A stretch of 64,000 nt of DNA from Helopsaltes ochotensis. Its lineage: Eukaryota > Chordata > Aves > Passeriformes > Locustellidae. This document shows, in pieces, positions 56,901-64,000 of this stretch. Position numbers and translations under genes: made by a program. The stretch is from assembly GCA_013400155.1 (NCBI GenBank), contig VXBM01001563.1, positions 64,325 through 128,324 of the forward strand, given 5' to 3'. The notes beneath the pieces were generated by a model that searched no databases, had not been told where the DNA came from, and saw only the letters and a list, made by a program, of their open reading frames with translations. Every line of letters begins with the position of its first letter. Within the stretch, counting starts at the first letter, position 1.

Positions 56901-59386
56901 CCCAGCCCGGCAGCTGGGATCGGAGAGGGGGAGCCAGGGAATGAGGGCACCACTGCAGCCATGGATAGAGAGGAGAGCTCTTAATGGGCCATCTGCAGAA
57001 CTGCTGTGCCTTTACCTGCCAGACCCAGGGCAAATGGTGCACCACTGCCCCCCCCCCGCCCCATTTTCCTTTCCCAAATCCACCCCAGGGTGCTCAACAC
57101 ACCCAGCTCATACCAGGGGCAAGAAACAGCACATAAACACGCCCCCTTCAAAGGGGAAACTGAGGCATGGGGAGGCTGCACCATCTCTGAAGACATTTAA
57201 CTCGGGCACTGCAGCAGTGCAGGTCTCTGGAGCCCCAGGGAACCCCCAGGGAAGCCCTGGCCCTGCCAGACCCTCACCCGCACGGGAGTTGGCAGGTCCC
57301 TGAGCGTCTCCACACTGCGTGCTGGTTCCTTGATCCGCATCTCGTGCCGGGTCCGCCCTGCCTGGAACATGAGGTGGAGGGTGGGCTTCTGCCCGAGGCT
57401 GCAGTCCCAGCCAGCACTGGTTGCGCCTGCACCCAGAACAGAGGGGTGCCACGGCATGGGTGCCCTCCTCACAGGGGGGCAGTCTGTGCCTGGTGGGGCT
57501 GAGCACCACAGGCAGCGCCTCGGGGAAGGTGAGAGGAGGCAGATGGATGCTGGAGGCACCTTGTGCTGAGCCCCTTTGGTCAACTTTCTGCTCCACAGTG
57601 TCTCTGCGAGGCTCAGGAGCCCCACTGCTGCAGCCCACTGCACCCAGCATGACAGAGAGAGCAGGAGCCACAGCTGGGAAGACTGGGATGCCAGGAGAAG
57701 CACAGACCACACCAAAGCACCTGTCCCAGGCATGGACCCACTTACACACCCTGGATGCTCTCACACTCCCTTGGGTGCTCTTTCCCACAGCCAGCCCTGC
57801 AGCAGCACCCAGGGCAGCCTTTCCCTGGTGGTCACAGTTACAGTCCAGCTCAGACTTGTTTCCTGCACCCAGCATAACAGAGGTTCAAAATTAAATGAGG
57901 TTTTTGCAGTGAAGAGCCCCCATACTAAACATAGTGGGAAAAAGCTGGATTTTCACCCACTGGATTTATGGCTCTTTCTTTTGGAAGCTGTCTCATCTCA
58001 GGCAGATCTCCAACCTTGGGTTTTAATTCTAACTCAGAACATTAAAGCCAGAAGGCAAAAATGCTTCCAGACCCTGGAGGTTTGTCAACCTAGTCAACAC
58101 AAGATGGTGGGTGAAACTGGGGGTCCAGCCCCCCAGAGCAGCTAAAAGCAGCTCACCCCAACAGTGGGAGGCACAAGATGCTTCTGTCTATCAATACAGC
58201 CAAGACTTTAAAGAAAATATCAGCATAATAATTATTAGGCTGCTGCAACATATTATGGGCATCGCTGCACCCCACATCACCCTCTCCTACTGCTGTGGCA
58301 TCATGAGAAGCAGGAATTTAAAAATTAAAATATTACACTGGTGAGTATTGCATCCATTCGTCTGGCACCGAGGACAAGAGAAGCCCAGAGGGAAAGAGAT
58401 GAGGATCCTGGCACCAGATGCCCCCCACAGACAGCCCCCAAAATGCACCCCAAATGTTCACTTACCCTCTGCACTGATGCCAGATCAAGTGGCCAGGCCA
58501 GGTCCTCCTTGGAGAGGTCTCCATTGCTGTCCTTCTCCTTTTTCAGGGGCAGCAGCCCCAGGCCCCTGGAATCTGAGAGAGACAAGGCATCCTCAGGCTC
58601 TATAAGCCCACCTGGCTTGTAGAAATGTCCCTGCATGCTGCAGCCTCTCACTGCTCCCACAGCACATCACGATTTGGAGAACCAAAACCTGATCTCAGAG
58701 AAACGTGGCTGAGAGCAAAGACAAGTGGTGTCCCAAGGGCTCCTCATTGTGGCACCACAGCCCCAGATCGCCCACCTGTCCCCAAAACTGTGAGGGATTA
58801 GCAGCAAGCATGGGGACATTCTTATCTACTCCTTTGTTCCTGAAAGCTCAGAGGCACAAGGAGGCCACATGCCAGCTCTTCAGGGCTTGTCACCAGGTCA
58901 TTTAAGGCAGGACCTTGCAAACCCAAGAAGTGGGATTTGGGAACCCTGAGAATCCCAGGAGCAGTGATGTAGCCCCTCAGGTCAATGGCACCCCCCAGGC
59001 TGGAGGGGCTCCCCCACTTTCCTCACTCCATGGGGGTTCAATTATCCAGGGGCAGAGCCAGCATCCCAGCGTGGCACTCATTTCCACAATCATACCATGA
59101 CCTGGATCACAGAAATCCAGGGAGGCCATGGAGGAACTCTGGCCACAGCCATAACACTTCATCCCCCAGCAGACCCTGGGACAGAAGCTGTAAGATCCCC
59201 AACCCTGTGCATCCTTGCACATCCTGGGAGCACTCTGGGCTCAGCATGGTGACCCTTACCTGGAGTGCTGGGCTTCCCATTTGCCTCCAGTACCACGCCA
59301 GGTGCACTGTCCCCGTTGATGAGGATCAGCTTTGCCCTACAGTCTGCCTCATCCTGCCCGTGGCTCTTGTCCTTTTTCATGGTCTC
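47821..59386 (-). CDS. DNMT3B: DNMT3B, de novo DNA (cytosine-5) methyltransferase 3B, lacking the target-recognition segment
   Basis: A nuclear enzyme family that sets new CpG methylation. There are 18 coding exons, 719 codons (human 853; the human DNMT3B3 isoform is about 770). ATG at 59380, TAG at 47823-47821; all junctions are GT/AG and in phase. Residues 1-167 are a diverged N-terminus shorter than human. The PWWP domain is at 168 to about 260 (GKIKGFSWWPAIVV). The ADD zinc domain is at about 362-487 with Cys pairs intact (CLSCGRRNP, YCSVCC, CCRCFCVEC, CYMC). The methyltransferase domain is at about 490-719: motif I FDGVATG (510-516), catalytic Pro-Cys (Cys580), ENV (Glu626), and a C-terminus ending DYFACE. 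Odd points: the segment between GNLPGMDR and IFGFP, about 63 residues in human, has no exon in the genome shown, and the residue after Cys580 is Asp, not Asn. The protein may be a catalytically weak or inactive accessory form, but that is inference. Confidence 0.93.
47963..49055 (-). other. DNMT3B: DNMT3B intron where the target-recognition exons should lie
   Basis: 1,093 bases between exons 17 and 18, with no N. Reading the minus strand in all frames I found no match to the conserved human words (PVIASKNDKLELQDCLE, TKSNSIKQGK, KEDVLWCTELE). No splice-bounded open exon of the right phase was seen. Confidence 0.7.
49056..49141 (-). CDS. DNMT3B: DNMT3B coding exon 17 (motif VIII)
   Basis: Residues 645-672: CNPIMIDAIKISAAHRARYF, WGNLPGMDR. 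The donor ACAG|GTAATC leaves AG of an arginine codon, exactly where human exon 20 ends before the target-recognition exons. Confidence 0.95.
49770..49918 (-). CDS. DNMT3B: DNMT3B coding exon 16 (motif VI, ENV)
   Basis: Residues 595-644: GTGRLFFEFYHLLNYARPKA, RPFFWMFENVVAMRINDKRD. The catalytic Glu626 of ENV and the FF interface residues are present. The donor is CTGGAG|GTAGGG. Confidence 0.96.
50145..50235 (-). CDS. DNMT3B: DNMT3B coding exon 15 (catalytic loop, motif IV)
   Basis: Residues 565-594: IEEWGPFDLVIGGSPCDDVS then LVNPTRKALF. The catalytic Cys580 is codon 50190-50188. The next codon (50187-50185) is GAC, Asp, where human DNMT3A and DNMT3B have Asn. Residue 585 (50175-50173) is Leu where human has Asn (LSNVNP). 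Confidence 0.95.
50393..50538 (-). CDS. DNMT3B: DNMT3B coding exon 14
   Basis: Residues 516-564: YTVLKDLGIQVEKYIASEIC, EGNITYVHDVRNITKRN. This covers the cofactor-binding motifs II-III, with Glu and Asp residues in place. The donor is AGAAAT|GTGAGC. Confidence 0.95.
51085..51169 (-). CDS. DNMT3B: DNMT3B coding exon 13 (motif I)
   Basis: Residues 488-515: AAPKIYPTVPPAKRRPIRVL then SLFDGVAT, the S-adenosylmethionine-binding motif I (FDGVATG, human FDGIATG). Confidence 0.96.
51410..51593 (-). CDS. DNMT3B: DNMT3B coding exon 12 (ADD end)
   Basis: Residues 426-487: CFCVECLNVLVGRGTSLRV, EPWNCYMC, then RRQDWNTRLQDFFTSDKGQE. It links ADD to the catalytic domain. The donor is GAATAC|GTAAGG. Confidence 0.94.
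51973..52085 (-). CDS. DNMT3B: DNMT3B coding exon 11 (ADD)
   Basis: Residues 389-425: DRFLEYFYMYDEDGYQSYCS, VCCAGKELLLCSNTSCCR. This is the histone H3-binding face of the ADD domain; Cys residues are intact. Confidence 0.96.
52367..52446 (-). CDS. DNMT3B: DNMT3B coding exon 10 (ADD start)
   Basis: Residues 362-388: SCLSCGRRNPATFHPLFKGG then LCQTCR, holding the first two zinc-binding Cys pairs. The acceptor is TGTCCCACAG and the donor CAGG|GTAAGT. Confidence 0.95.
52768..52812 (-). CDS. DNMT3B: DNMT3B coding exon 9 (45-base micro-exon)
   Basis: Codes EKMVSEVTNNSGKLE, residues 347-361, leading into the ADD domain. The acceptor is ATAAAG, chosen over a second AG two bases later because only it restores the frame. 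The donor is GGAAG|GTAAAA. Confidence 0.82.
53121..53249 (-). CDS. DNMT3B: DNMT3B coding exon 8
   Basis: Residues 304-346, with CPPTKRLKTYPCNNSKEQ matching the human PAPKRLKTNCYNN region. The donor is CGAG|GTAACA. The Lys/Arg-rich human segment just before this has no equivalent here. Confidence 0.88.
53608..53749 (-). CDS. DNMT3B: DNMT3B coding exon 7
   Basis: Residues 257-303: VARSRSGKTFTTGPRESLEE then QLKPMIDWAITGFKP, matching the human stretch after PWWP. The acceptor is CTCATCAG and the donor TCAG|GTGAGG. Confidence 0.92.
53846..53878. repeat. CA-rich microsatellite in a DNMT3B intron
   Basis: Repeated ACACAA and CACACA units between exons 6 and 7. Confidence 0.75.
54473..54580 (-). 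CDS. DNMT3B: DNMT3B coding exon 6 (end of PWWP)
   Basis: 36 codons, residues 221-256: VSADKLVGLMAFRQHF and FNKLVSYRRAIYHALE, closely matching human. Phase 0 at both ends. Confidence 0.95.
54785..55026 (+). mobile_element. CR1 retrotransposon 3' fragment in a DNMT3B intron, antisense
   Basis: Matches a CR1 subtype: 'gctcaaggagtgtttggatg', 'ggggtgtcctgtgcagtg', 'gggtcccttccaactcagga' and the tail 'tactctgattccgtg'. It lies between exons 5 and 6. Confidence 0.85.
55321..55479 (-). CDS. DNMT3B: DNMT3B coding exon 5 (PWWP domain)
   Basis: 53 codons, residues 168-220: DGKEFGIGELVWGKIKGFSW and then WPAIVV, with the SWWP variant of the PWWP motif as in human. It ends MRWVQWFGDGKFSE. The aromatic residues for binding methylated H3K36 appear intact. 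Confidence 0.96.
56599..56787 (-). CDS. DNMT3B: DNMT3B coding exon 4
   Basis: 63 codons, residues 105-167: basic SSRRRSA, then TPVTIDLTEEDSQDSS (matching the human TIDLTDD region), a Ser-rich acidic stretch and LEYQ before the PWWP domain. The donor is CCAG|GTACGG. Confidence 0.88.
57278..57361 (-). CDS. DNMT3B: DNMT3B coding exon 3
   Basis: 28 codons, residues 77-104 (AGRTRHEMRIKEPARSVETL onward), a basic N-terminal region with little similarity to human. The acceptor is CATGTTCCAG and the donor GTGCGG|GTGAGG. Phase 0 at both ends, so the exon could be skipped without a frameshift. Confidence 0.72.
58466..58572 (-). CDS. DNMT3B: DNMT3B coding exon 2
   Basis: Codes residues 41-76 (DSRGLGLLPLKKEKDSNGDL onward), a charged and probably disordered N-terminal region. 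The acceptor is TCTCTCTCAG and the donor AGAGG|GTAAGT. Confidence 0.8.
59260..59386 (-). CDS. DNMT3B: DNMT3B coding exon 1 (start codon)
   Basis: The acceptor TGGCTTCTACAG precedes 59386; GAGACC then ATG at 59380. Residues 1-40 include MKKDKSHGQDE and AKLILING, which correspond to the human start (MKGD... and ILVNG). This fixes the start codon. The donor is CCAG|GTAAGG. The acceptor implies an upstream non-coding exon. Confidence 0.88.
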
Positions 59387-62300
59387 CTGTAGAAGCCAGA
59401 ATGGAAAGGATTTTCAGCTGTGCAAGAAAGCCACAGGGAGAGCAAAGCAGACAGAGTGAGGTCCTTGAGACAGCTTTAACTTCGTGCCCTTAGCAGAGGG
59501 GTCTGACCGGAGATGCATCCAAAGGTCCAGGGAAATAAAGGGCACTTGCGTATTACCTGCACACAAATGTGGTGGCCCTAAAGATCAACCAGTTCCATCT
59601 AAAAGAGGTCCCAGATGCAACCCACTTATCCTTAGGGAACACCAGGTTTTCCCCCAACACCTGTATGCTGGCTCGGAGCCCCAGCTCAGTCTGACAGACC
59701 CTGTCTGGAGGGGAGTTGCACTTGCTGGCCACCCTGTAGAAACCAGGGGACAGCCCACCCCTGGGGAAAGCCCACCCCTGGGGACAGCCGACACCCTGGG
59801 GACAGCCCACACCCTGGGGCACCAACCTCCCCCAGAGGTGGGTGGGCTGTTCCCGCAGCAGTAGGACAGGCAGGCAGGCAGCCTGCCATGGGGGGCAAAG
59901 TCCTGGAGCCTGCATTCACCTCTCCCGGAGGGAGAAAACTCCTCCTGCCGCGCTCTTGGCTTCAGCTCCCCCGCCCAGGGTGAAGGGGCAGAGCAGGGGG
60001 CCGTGCCACAGCAGGCCAGCACCCCCTGCCCTGGTGTCCCCCTGCAGAGCTGGGGCTCACCCTCCTTGCTGCCCTTCCCTTGGGTGCCCTCCCTGGCTCC
60101 TGTTTTCTGAAGTGGAAGCTCCCAGATCTCCCAGAGGCACCCAGATGCCACGAACTCTGCTGCCTCATTGCCGGGCTATGGGTCTGTGCTGCAACTTGCC
60201 TCTTCAGCAGCACAGTCATTTTAGCTGCACGTAACTCAAGAGCTGAGGAGCTCCCAGGGCTTTGCCCACCTACAGCATTGTAAAGGAGCCAAAGCAACAC
60301 CCCCTTCAGCCCCAGGGAGACCCCAGCTCCAGCCCACCGCCCCTTCTGCACCACTCTTGTTCTGCATTGCCTCCAACCACTGCCCTAACAATTGAGATTT
60401 CTGCTTTGAAACCATCTGTCAGCACCTCTGACAAACAAAGACCAGTTGGAGTTCGATGTTTTGGATGCAGAGGGCTGAGTTAAAAACATGTTAACACTTA
60501 AACACGAAGGAAAACAGGTGTCCAGCGGCCACCTCCACAGGCAGAGTCCCTGGTGCACATACTGCCTCCCCCCTCGACAAAGGCAGGAGGAGAGGAATGG
60601 CACCAGACACTGCATAACCCCCCACAGCTGTGTGAGCAGAAATCCCTCTGCTGCAGCACATCTGCTCCCAGACCCGGCAAACAATTCCTGGGAGCTGCCC
60701 AGACTCGCCGCCTGCCCCCGGCCCAGGCGGATGGTCCCACATGGCCCCAGATGCTCCAGGATGCAGCAATCCACCACGGCACAGCACAGCCAGGTCAGGG
60801 TCAGCTCCTCTTGGTCTGCTCCCCTTCCCTAGCCCACAATGCTGCACAGCAGCAGCAGCCTCGACTGGCAGCGATGCTGCCGCCAAAACCAGCAAAACTT
60901 ACCAAAAAAAGTGAATCTCCCTTGGGAATCCCTACAGGGAGGTGTTAGACATGCTGCTGTCCTAGCATGAGGGTGGATCTGAACCAGAGGGTTCAGATGG
61001 AGCTGGGGAGATGAGGCAGGTAAGATTCAGGGAGGATAAAAGCAGGCAAGGACATCTCCCAGCCTTCCCAAAACATCTGCACCCAAAAAACTCGACTGGG
61101 ACCCTCAGACGACCTCTACATTCATTCCCTAGTCAGGAAGGTGAGTCCAGGAAGTTCAAACTTGCACTTGAAAATGGCTTTTCCTTTCTCATCCCCAGGA
61201 CTGCCTCATGTCCAGCACACCAGGCAAGGGTGTCCTGTCAGCCTAGCACTGGGAGGTGAAGGGCTAAGGTGACACAGTGGCCAGGTCTCCCCAGGGACAC
61301 AGCCACGACTGAACACTTGATGCCCCAAGCTCAGCTTTGCCACATGCTTAAGGAGCTCCCACATGGCCTTTATTTCAGTTATAAAGTGGGGGAAAAAAGT
61401 GTTGTCCCTTCGGAAGGAACTGCTCACGGGCAGAGCAAAGACCCACAGGTCACAGCTCTGTGGGACCGTGGCGTGGGCCATGAGCACAGGCAGGTCAGCT
61501 CCCTGCTTGGTGTCTGTGTCCTTCTCCAGCTGCACTGCCCAGGATCACTCGAGGACACCCCGCCACCATCCTCTGATGAGAAAGGGAACAGCACACCAGG
61601 GCACAAACTGCTCGTCAAAAGTCCCTCTCCCGAAATCCTAAACCTACGCAGCAGGACTGCAAATCCCATCCTTTCTCCTGCTGTTTGCATCAAGTGCTGA
61701 AGCTACACGAGCCCACCCTGCCCACTGACCGCCAAGGGTCCCCTGCAGGAGCCACATCCTTGCGAGCTCAGCCCCTCCTGCTGCTCGAGAGGAAGGCTTG
61801 GTTCTTTGTCCTCGCCTCCCCTCACAGAAACACACCACCATGCGCACTCAGGGCATTAATAATAAGAAACAGAGCACTGCCCTTACATGTGCTGGCTCAC
61901 GGGAGACCAGCCCTGCAGTGTTTTTGCATTGCCCAGCGCCCTGCAAACACACCGGGTGCTCCACAGTCATGCACTCCAGACTCCATGAGAATCCACGAGA
62001 AGGCAAATAATGCAGAATTCCATCTCCACTGCCGAAAGCTCCCTAAGAGCCCGGCACCACCAGCAGCCCCGGCACTGCCTGGTGACCAGGACGTGCCCTG
62101 CAGCCAAATCCCACCGAGAAGACAATGAATCCGCTGACTCCACAGCCCGCCTTCATTTTGCAATACCAGTTTCTTTAAGATTTGCCAAACTGGTTAAAGA
62201 CCATGCCACGGTATTAACTGTTACAGAGAGAATTCTGATCCCTGCCTGGCCCCAACTGCTGGCTACCCTGGAGTGGGCAGAGCAGGCAGAGTGGGCAGGA

Positions 62301-62640
62301 TGGCTGGGCTCACCTGGCAGAGAGGGCAGGGTGGGCAGGGCTCACCCGGCCGGGCCATGCTCTAGACTGGACTCCCCTGCCCCTGCTCACGGGGCTGCTC
62401 CTCCAGCCTGGCCCAGGCTGGTATCAGTTTTCCTTACTGGGAAAACAGGCCACCCTGTTATCAGGTGCATGTCCCCAGGAGGTGGGGAGGCTTCGGACTT
62501 TGCCTCCAGACAGGAGTATGCATATCAAAAGGCTGGAGGGAAGCTTTACCCATGGCTGGGATGGAGCCATAGCCCAAGCCCTGTTTGAATAACAAAAAGA
62601 AATAAAGGACCCTAATGGCCGGGCCGGCTCTGGGCTGTGG
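59387..62640 (-). other. DNMT3B: DNMT3B 5' intron or upstream region
   Basis: No coding exon is supported. A possible tiny non-coding exon of 29 bases (about 60931-60903, acceptor CTCCCTGTAG, donor TTTG|GTAAGT) is the only splice pair noticed. A degenerate GGGCAG-rich repeat lies at about 62270-62350. Confidence 0.4.
59746..59820 (+). repeat. Short tandem repeat upstream of DNMT3B coding exon 1
   Basis: Four imperfect 17-18 base units of the form 'ggggacagcccacaccct'. Confidence 0.85.
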
Positions 62641-62699
62641 TGCACACTAATGGCCTTTAAGTCTCCCCAAAACGAACATTTCCCTCTAATCCCGGGAAG

Positions 62700-64000
62700 A
62701 AAGGAGTTGCTGGGTTGGCAGTTCCGTAAGAAAGGCGCCGATTTCGCAGATGTGCTCGTTGGGAAGGGCAGGGGGCGAAGGGCAGGCTCCCCCTGCCCGC
62801 TTCCTGTGCCTGGCCTCTCCGCTCTCCCGCTCCGGCACTTCCCTCCATTTCCCCCGGTTTCCTCCTGCCCTGCCCCGCTCCGCTCCCCCCGCAGCCCCCG
62901 GCGCCCACCGCGCCTCTCCCCGCTGCCTCTCAGCAAAGCTGGGTTAATGAAAAGAAACAAAACACAAACCGGCCCCTCCTCTCCCAGCGCAGACCAGGCT
63001 GGAGACTTCTCCCGGACAGCCACCATCCCCGCCAGCCGCTGCTCCAGCTGCTCCGGGCTCTTTACCATGTTCATCCCGATGGGATGCCGCCGGGCCGAGC
63101 CCCCGGTGTGGGGCAGGGGCCGCCGGCGGGCAGTAGCTGGGGGCCGTGGGCAGGGCTGGAGGCTCTGGGGGCTTGTGGGGGCTCCGGCGCACAGGTGAGT
63201 CTCGCTCAGCCGTGGCGAGTCTTCTATCTGGAGTCGTCACCGCTTCATTCTCCCCCTGAACAAGAGGACGTAAAGATGACAATGACATTTCGCTGTCCCC
63301 ATGGCCTCCCGTCAAGCCCCGTCCAGCCCCAGAGGTGGGACTGGCATACCCGCCCCTCACTCCTCCTTAGCTGATTAAAAATTAGGAAACTGGAAACTGA
63401 GGCAGGAAAGGAGAGTATTAGTACTGCTCAGGGTAGCATGCTCCAGCCGCCCCCTCCTCGCCTTCTCCCGTTCCCAGGGAGGTCGGTGCAGCACCACCTC
63501 TTGCCCCAGGACCACCACTCGCCCAGGGGTCCCCCCGCCGCTTCCCTCTCCCGGCTTCCCGGGACTTGTGCCCCACAGTGGGGCCACTCCGAAGAATTTA
63601 TTCCTCCATCTCCGATGATCTCCTCTCCCCGGAGGCTCCCCTGGCCTCGGCAGGAGGCGGATGCCAGCACAGCCCTCCGGTCGATACCTGCTCCGGCCAC
63701 CCCGTCCTTCCGGATCGGCCCCGCGGAGCTTCGCGCCCGAGGCGCCGCCGGGAACCTCTTTTCCTGCCAACAGAGAAGGAAGATGCACTGTCAGATCCCC
63801 GACCGAGAAACGAAAACAAAGGTGTTCGGCCCGGGGCAGCAGCGCCACCGTGCCCCGGTACCCGGCAGCTCCCCACGGTGCCCCCGGCCTGGAGGCGGCG
63901 CTGCCCGGGCAGGGGGACCCGGCCCCCCGAGCCACCCCCCGCCCCGCAGCCATCACTCGCCGTATCAGCGAGGGGAGCCTCCCCTCCCGCCGCCGTCCCT
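62700..64000. promoter_or_regulatory. DNMT3B: CpG-rich region, candidate DNMT3B promoter
   Basis: CpG-dense and GC-rich from about 62,700 to the right edge, with less dense spots near 63,240-63,420. It is the only island upstream of the DNMT3B start codon within the window. On the minus strand a GCAG|GTATCG donor lies near 63,686; on the plus strand ACAG|GTGAGTC lies at 63,195. Which one belongs to a real transcript cannot be told. Confidence 0.45.

Noticed and set aside
55958..56944. 328-codon plus-strand ORF antisense to DNMT3B exon 4
   Set aside because: It is the shadow of the GC-rich coding exon and its introns; no domain and biased composition.

Overview
The window is vertebrate nuclear DNA, most likely from a bird. 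Support for this comes from CR1-type retrotransposon fragments with the avian 3' end (a '...ccattctatgattct' tail at 9558), compact introns, and the order DNMT3B, MAPRE1, BPIFB, which matches the block on human 20q11. All three recognisable genes lie on the minus strand, so transcription runs from high to low coordinates. Nothing prokaryotic, viral or CRISPR-like was seen. Gene models were built by hand from splice sites, codon phase and recalled family sequences; no alignment was run.

Left edge (1-2870): the 5' half of a secreted BPI-fold family B gene. It has a TATA box (2864-2870), a non-coding first exon, a signal-peptide exon and three further coding exons, then runs off the window. From 2880 to about 35,760 there is a roughly 33 kb interval with almost no coding signal. 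It holds CR1 fragments, simple repeats, one well-formed orphan exon (8199-8283) and a CpG-rich patch with a near-consensus CTCF site (8843-8859). In mammals EFCAB8 and SUN5 lie in this interval; neither was recognised here.

Middle (35,765-43,720): MAPRE1 (EB1), complete in six coding exons, 263 codons, with CH domain, EB-homology domain and the EEY tail all intact. Its 3' UTR is about 1.6 kb and ends at an AATAAA. The promoter falls in a CpG-rich flank and a 766-base assembly gap (43,721-44,486), followed by a 47-bp GC-rich minisatellite.

Right (about 45,395-64,000): DNMT3B, 18 coding exons (59,386 down to 47,821), 719 codons, with PWWP, ADD and methyltransferase domains. All splice phases join in frame. 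Two features make it unusual. First, the exon or exons coding the roughly 63-residue target-recognition segment (skipped in the human DNMT3B3 isoform) are not recognisable in the 1,093-base intron where they should lie, yet the flanking exons still join in frame inside the same arginine codon. Second, the catalytic loop reads Pro-Cys-Asp instead of Pro-Cys-Asn, with a second Asn replaced by Leu. If not an assembly error, this would be a DNMT3B fixed by the genome in a DNMT3B3-like form. The 5' non-coding exon and promoter were not located; the CpG-rich stretch from 62,700 to the right edge is the best candidate.
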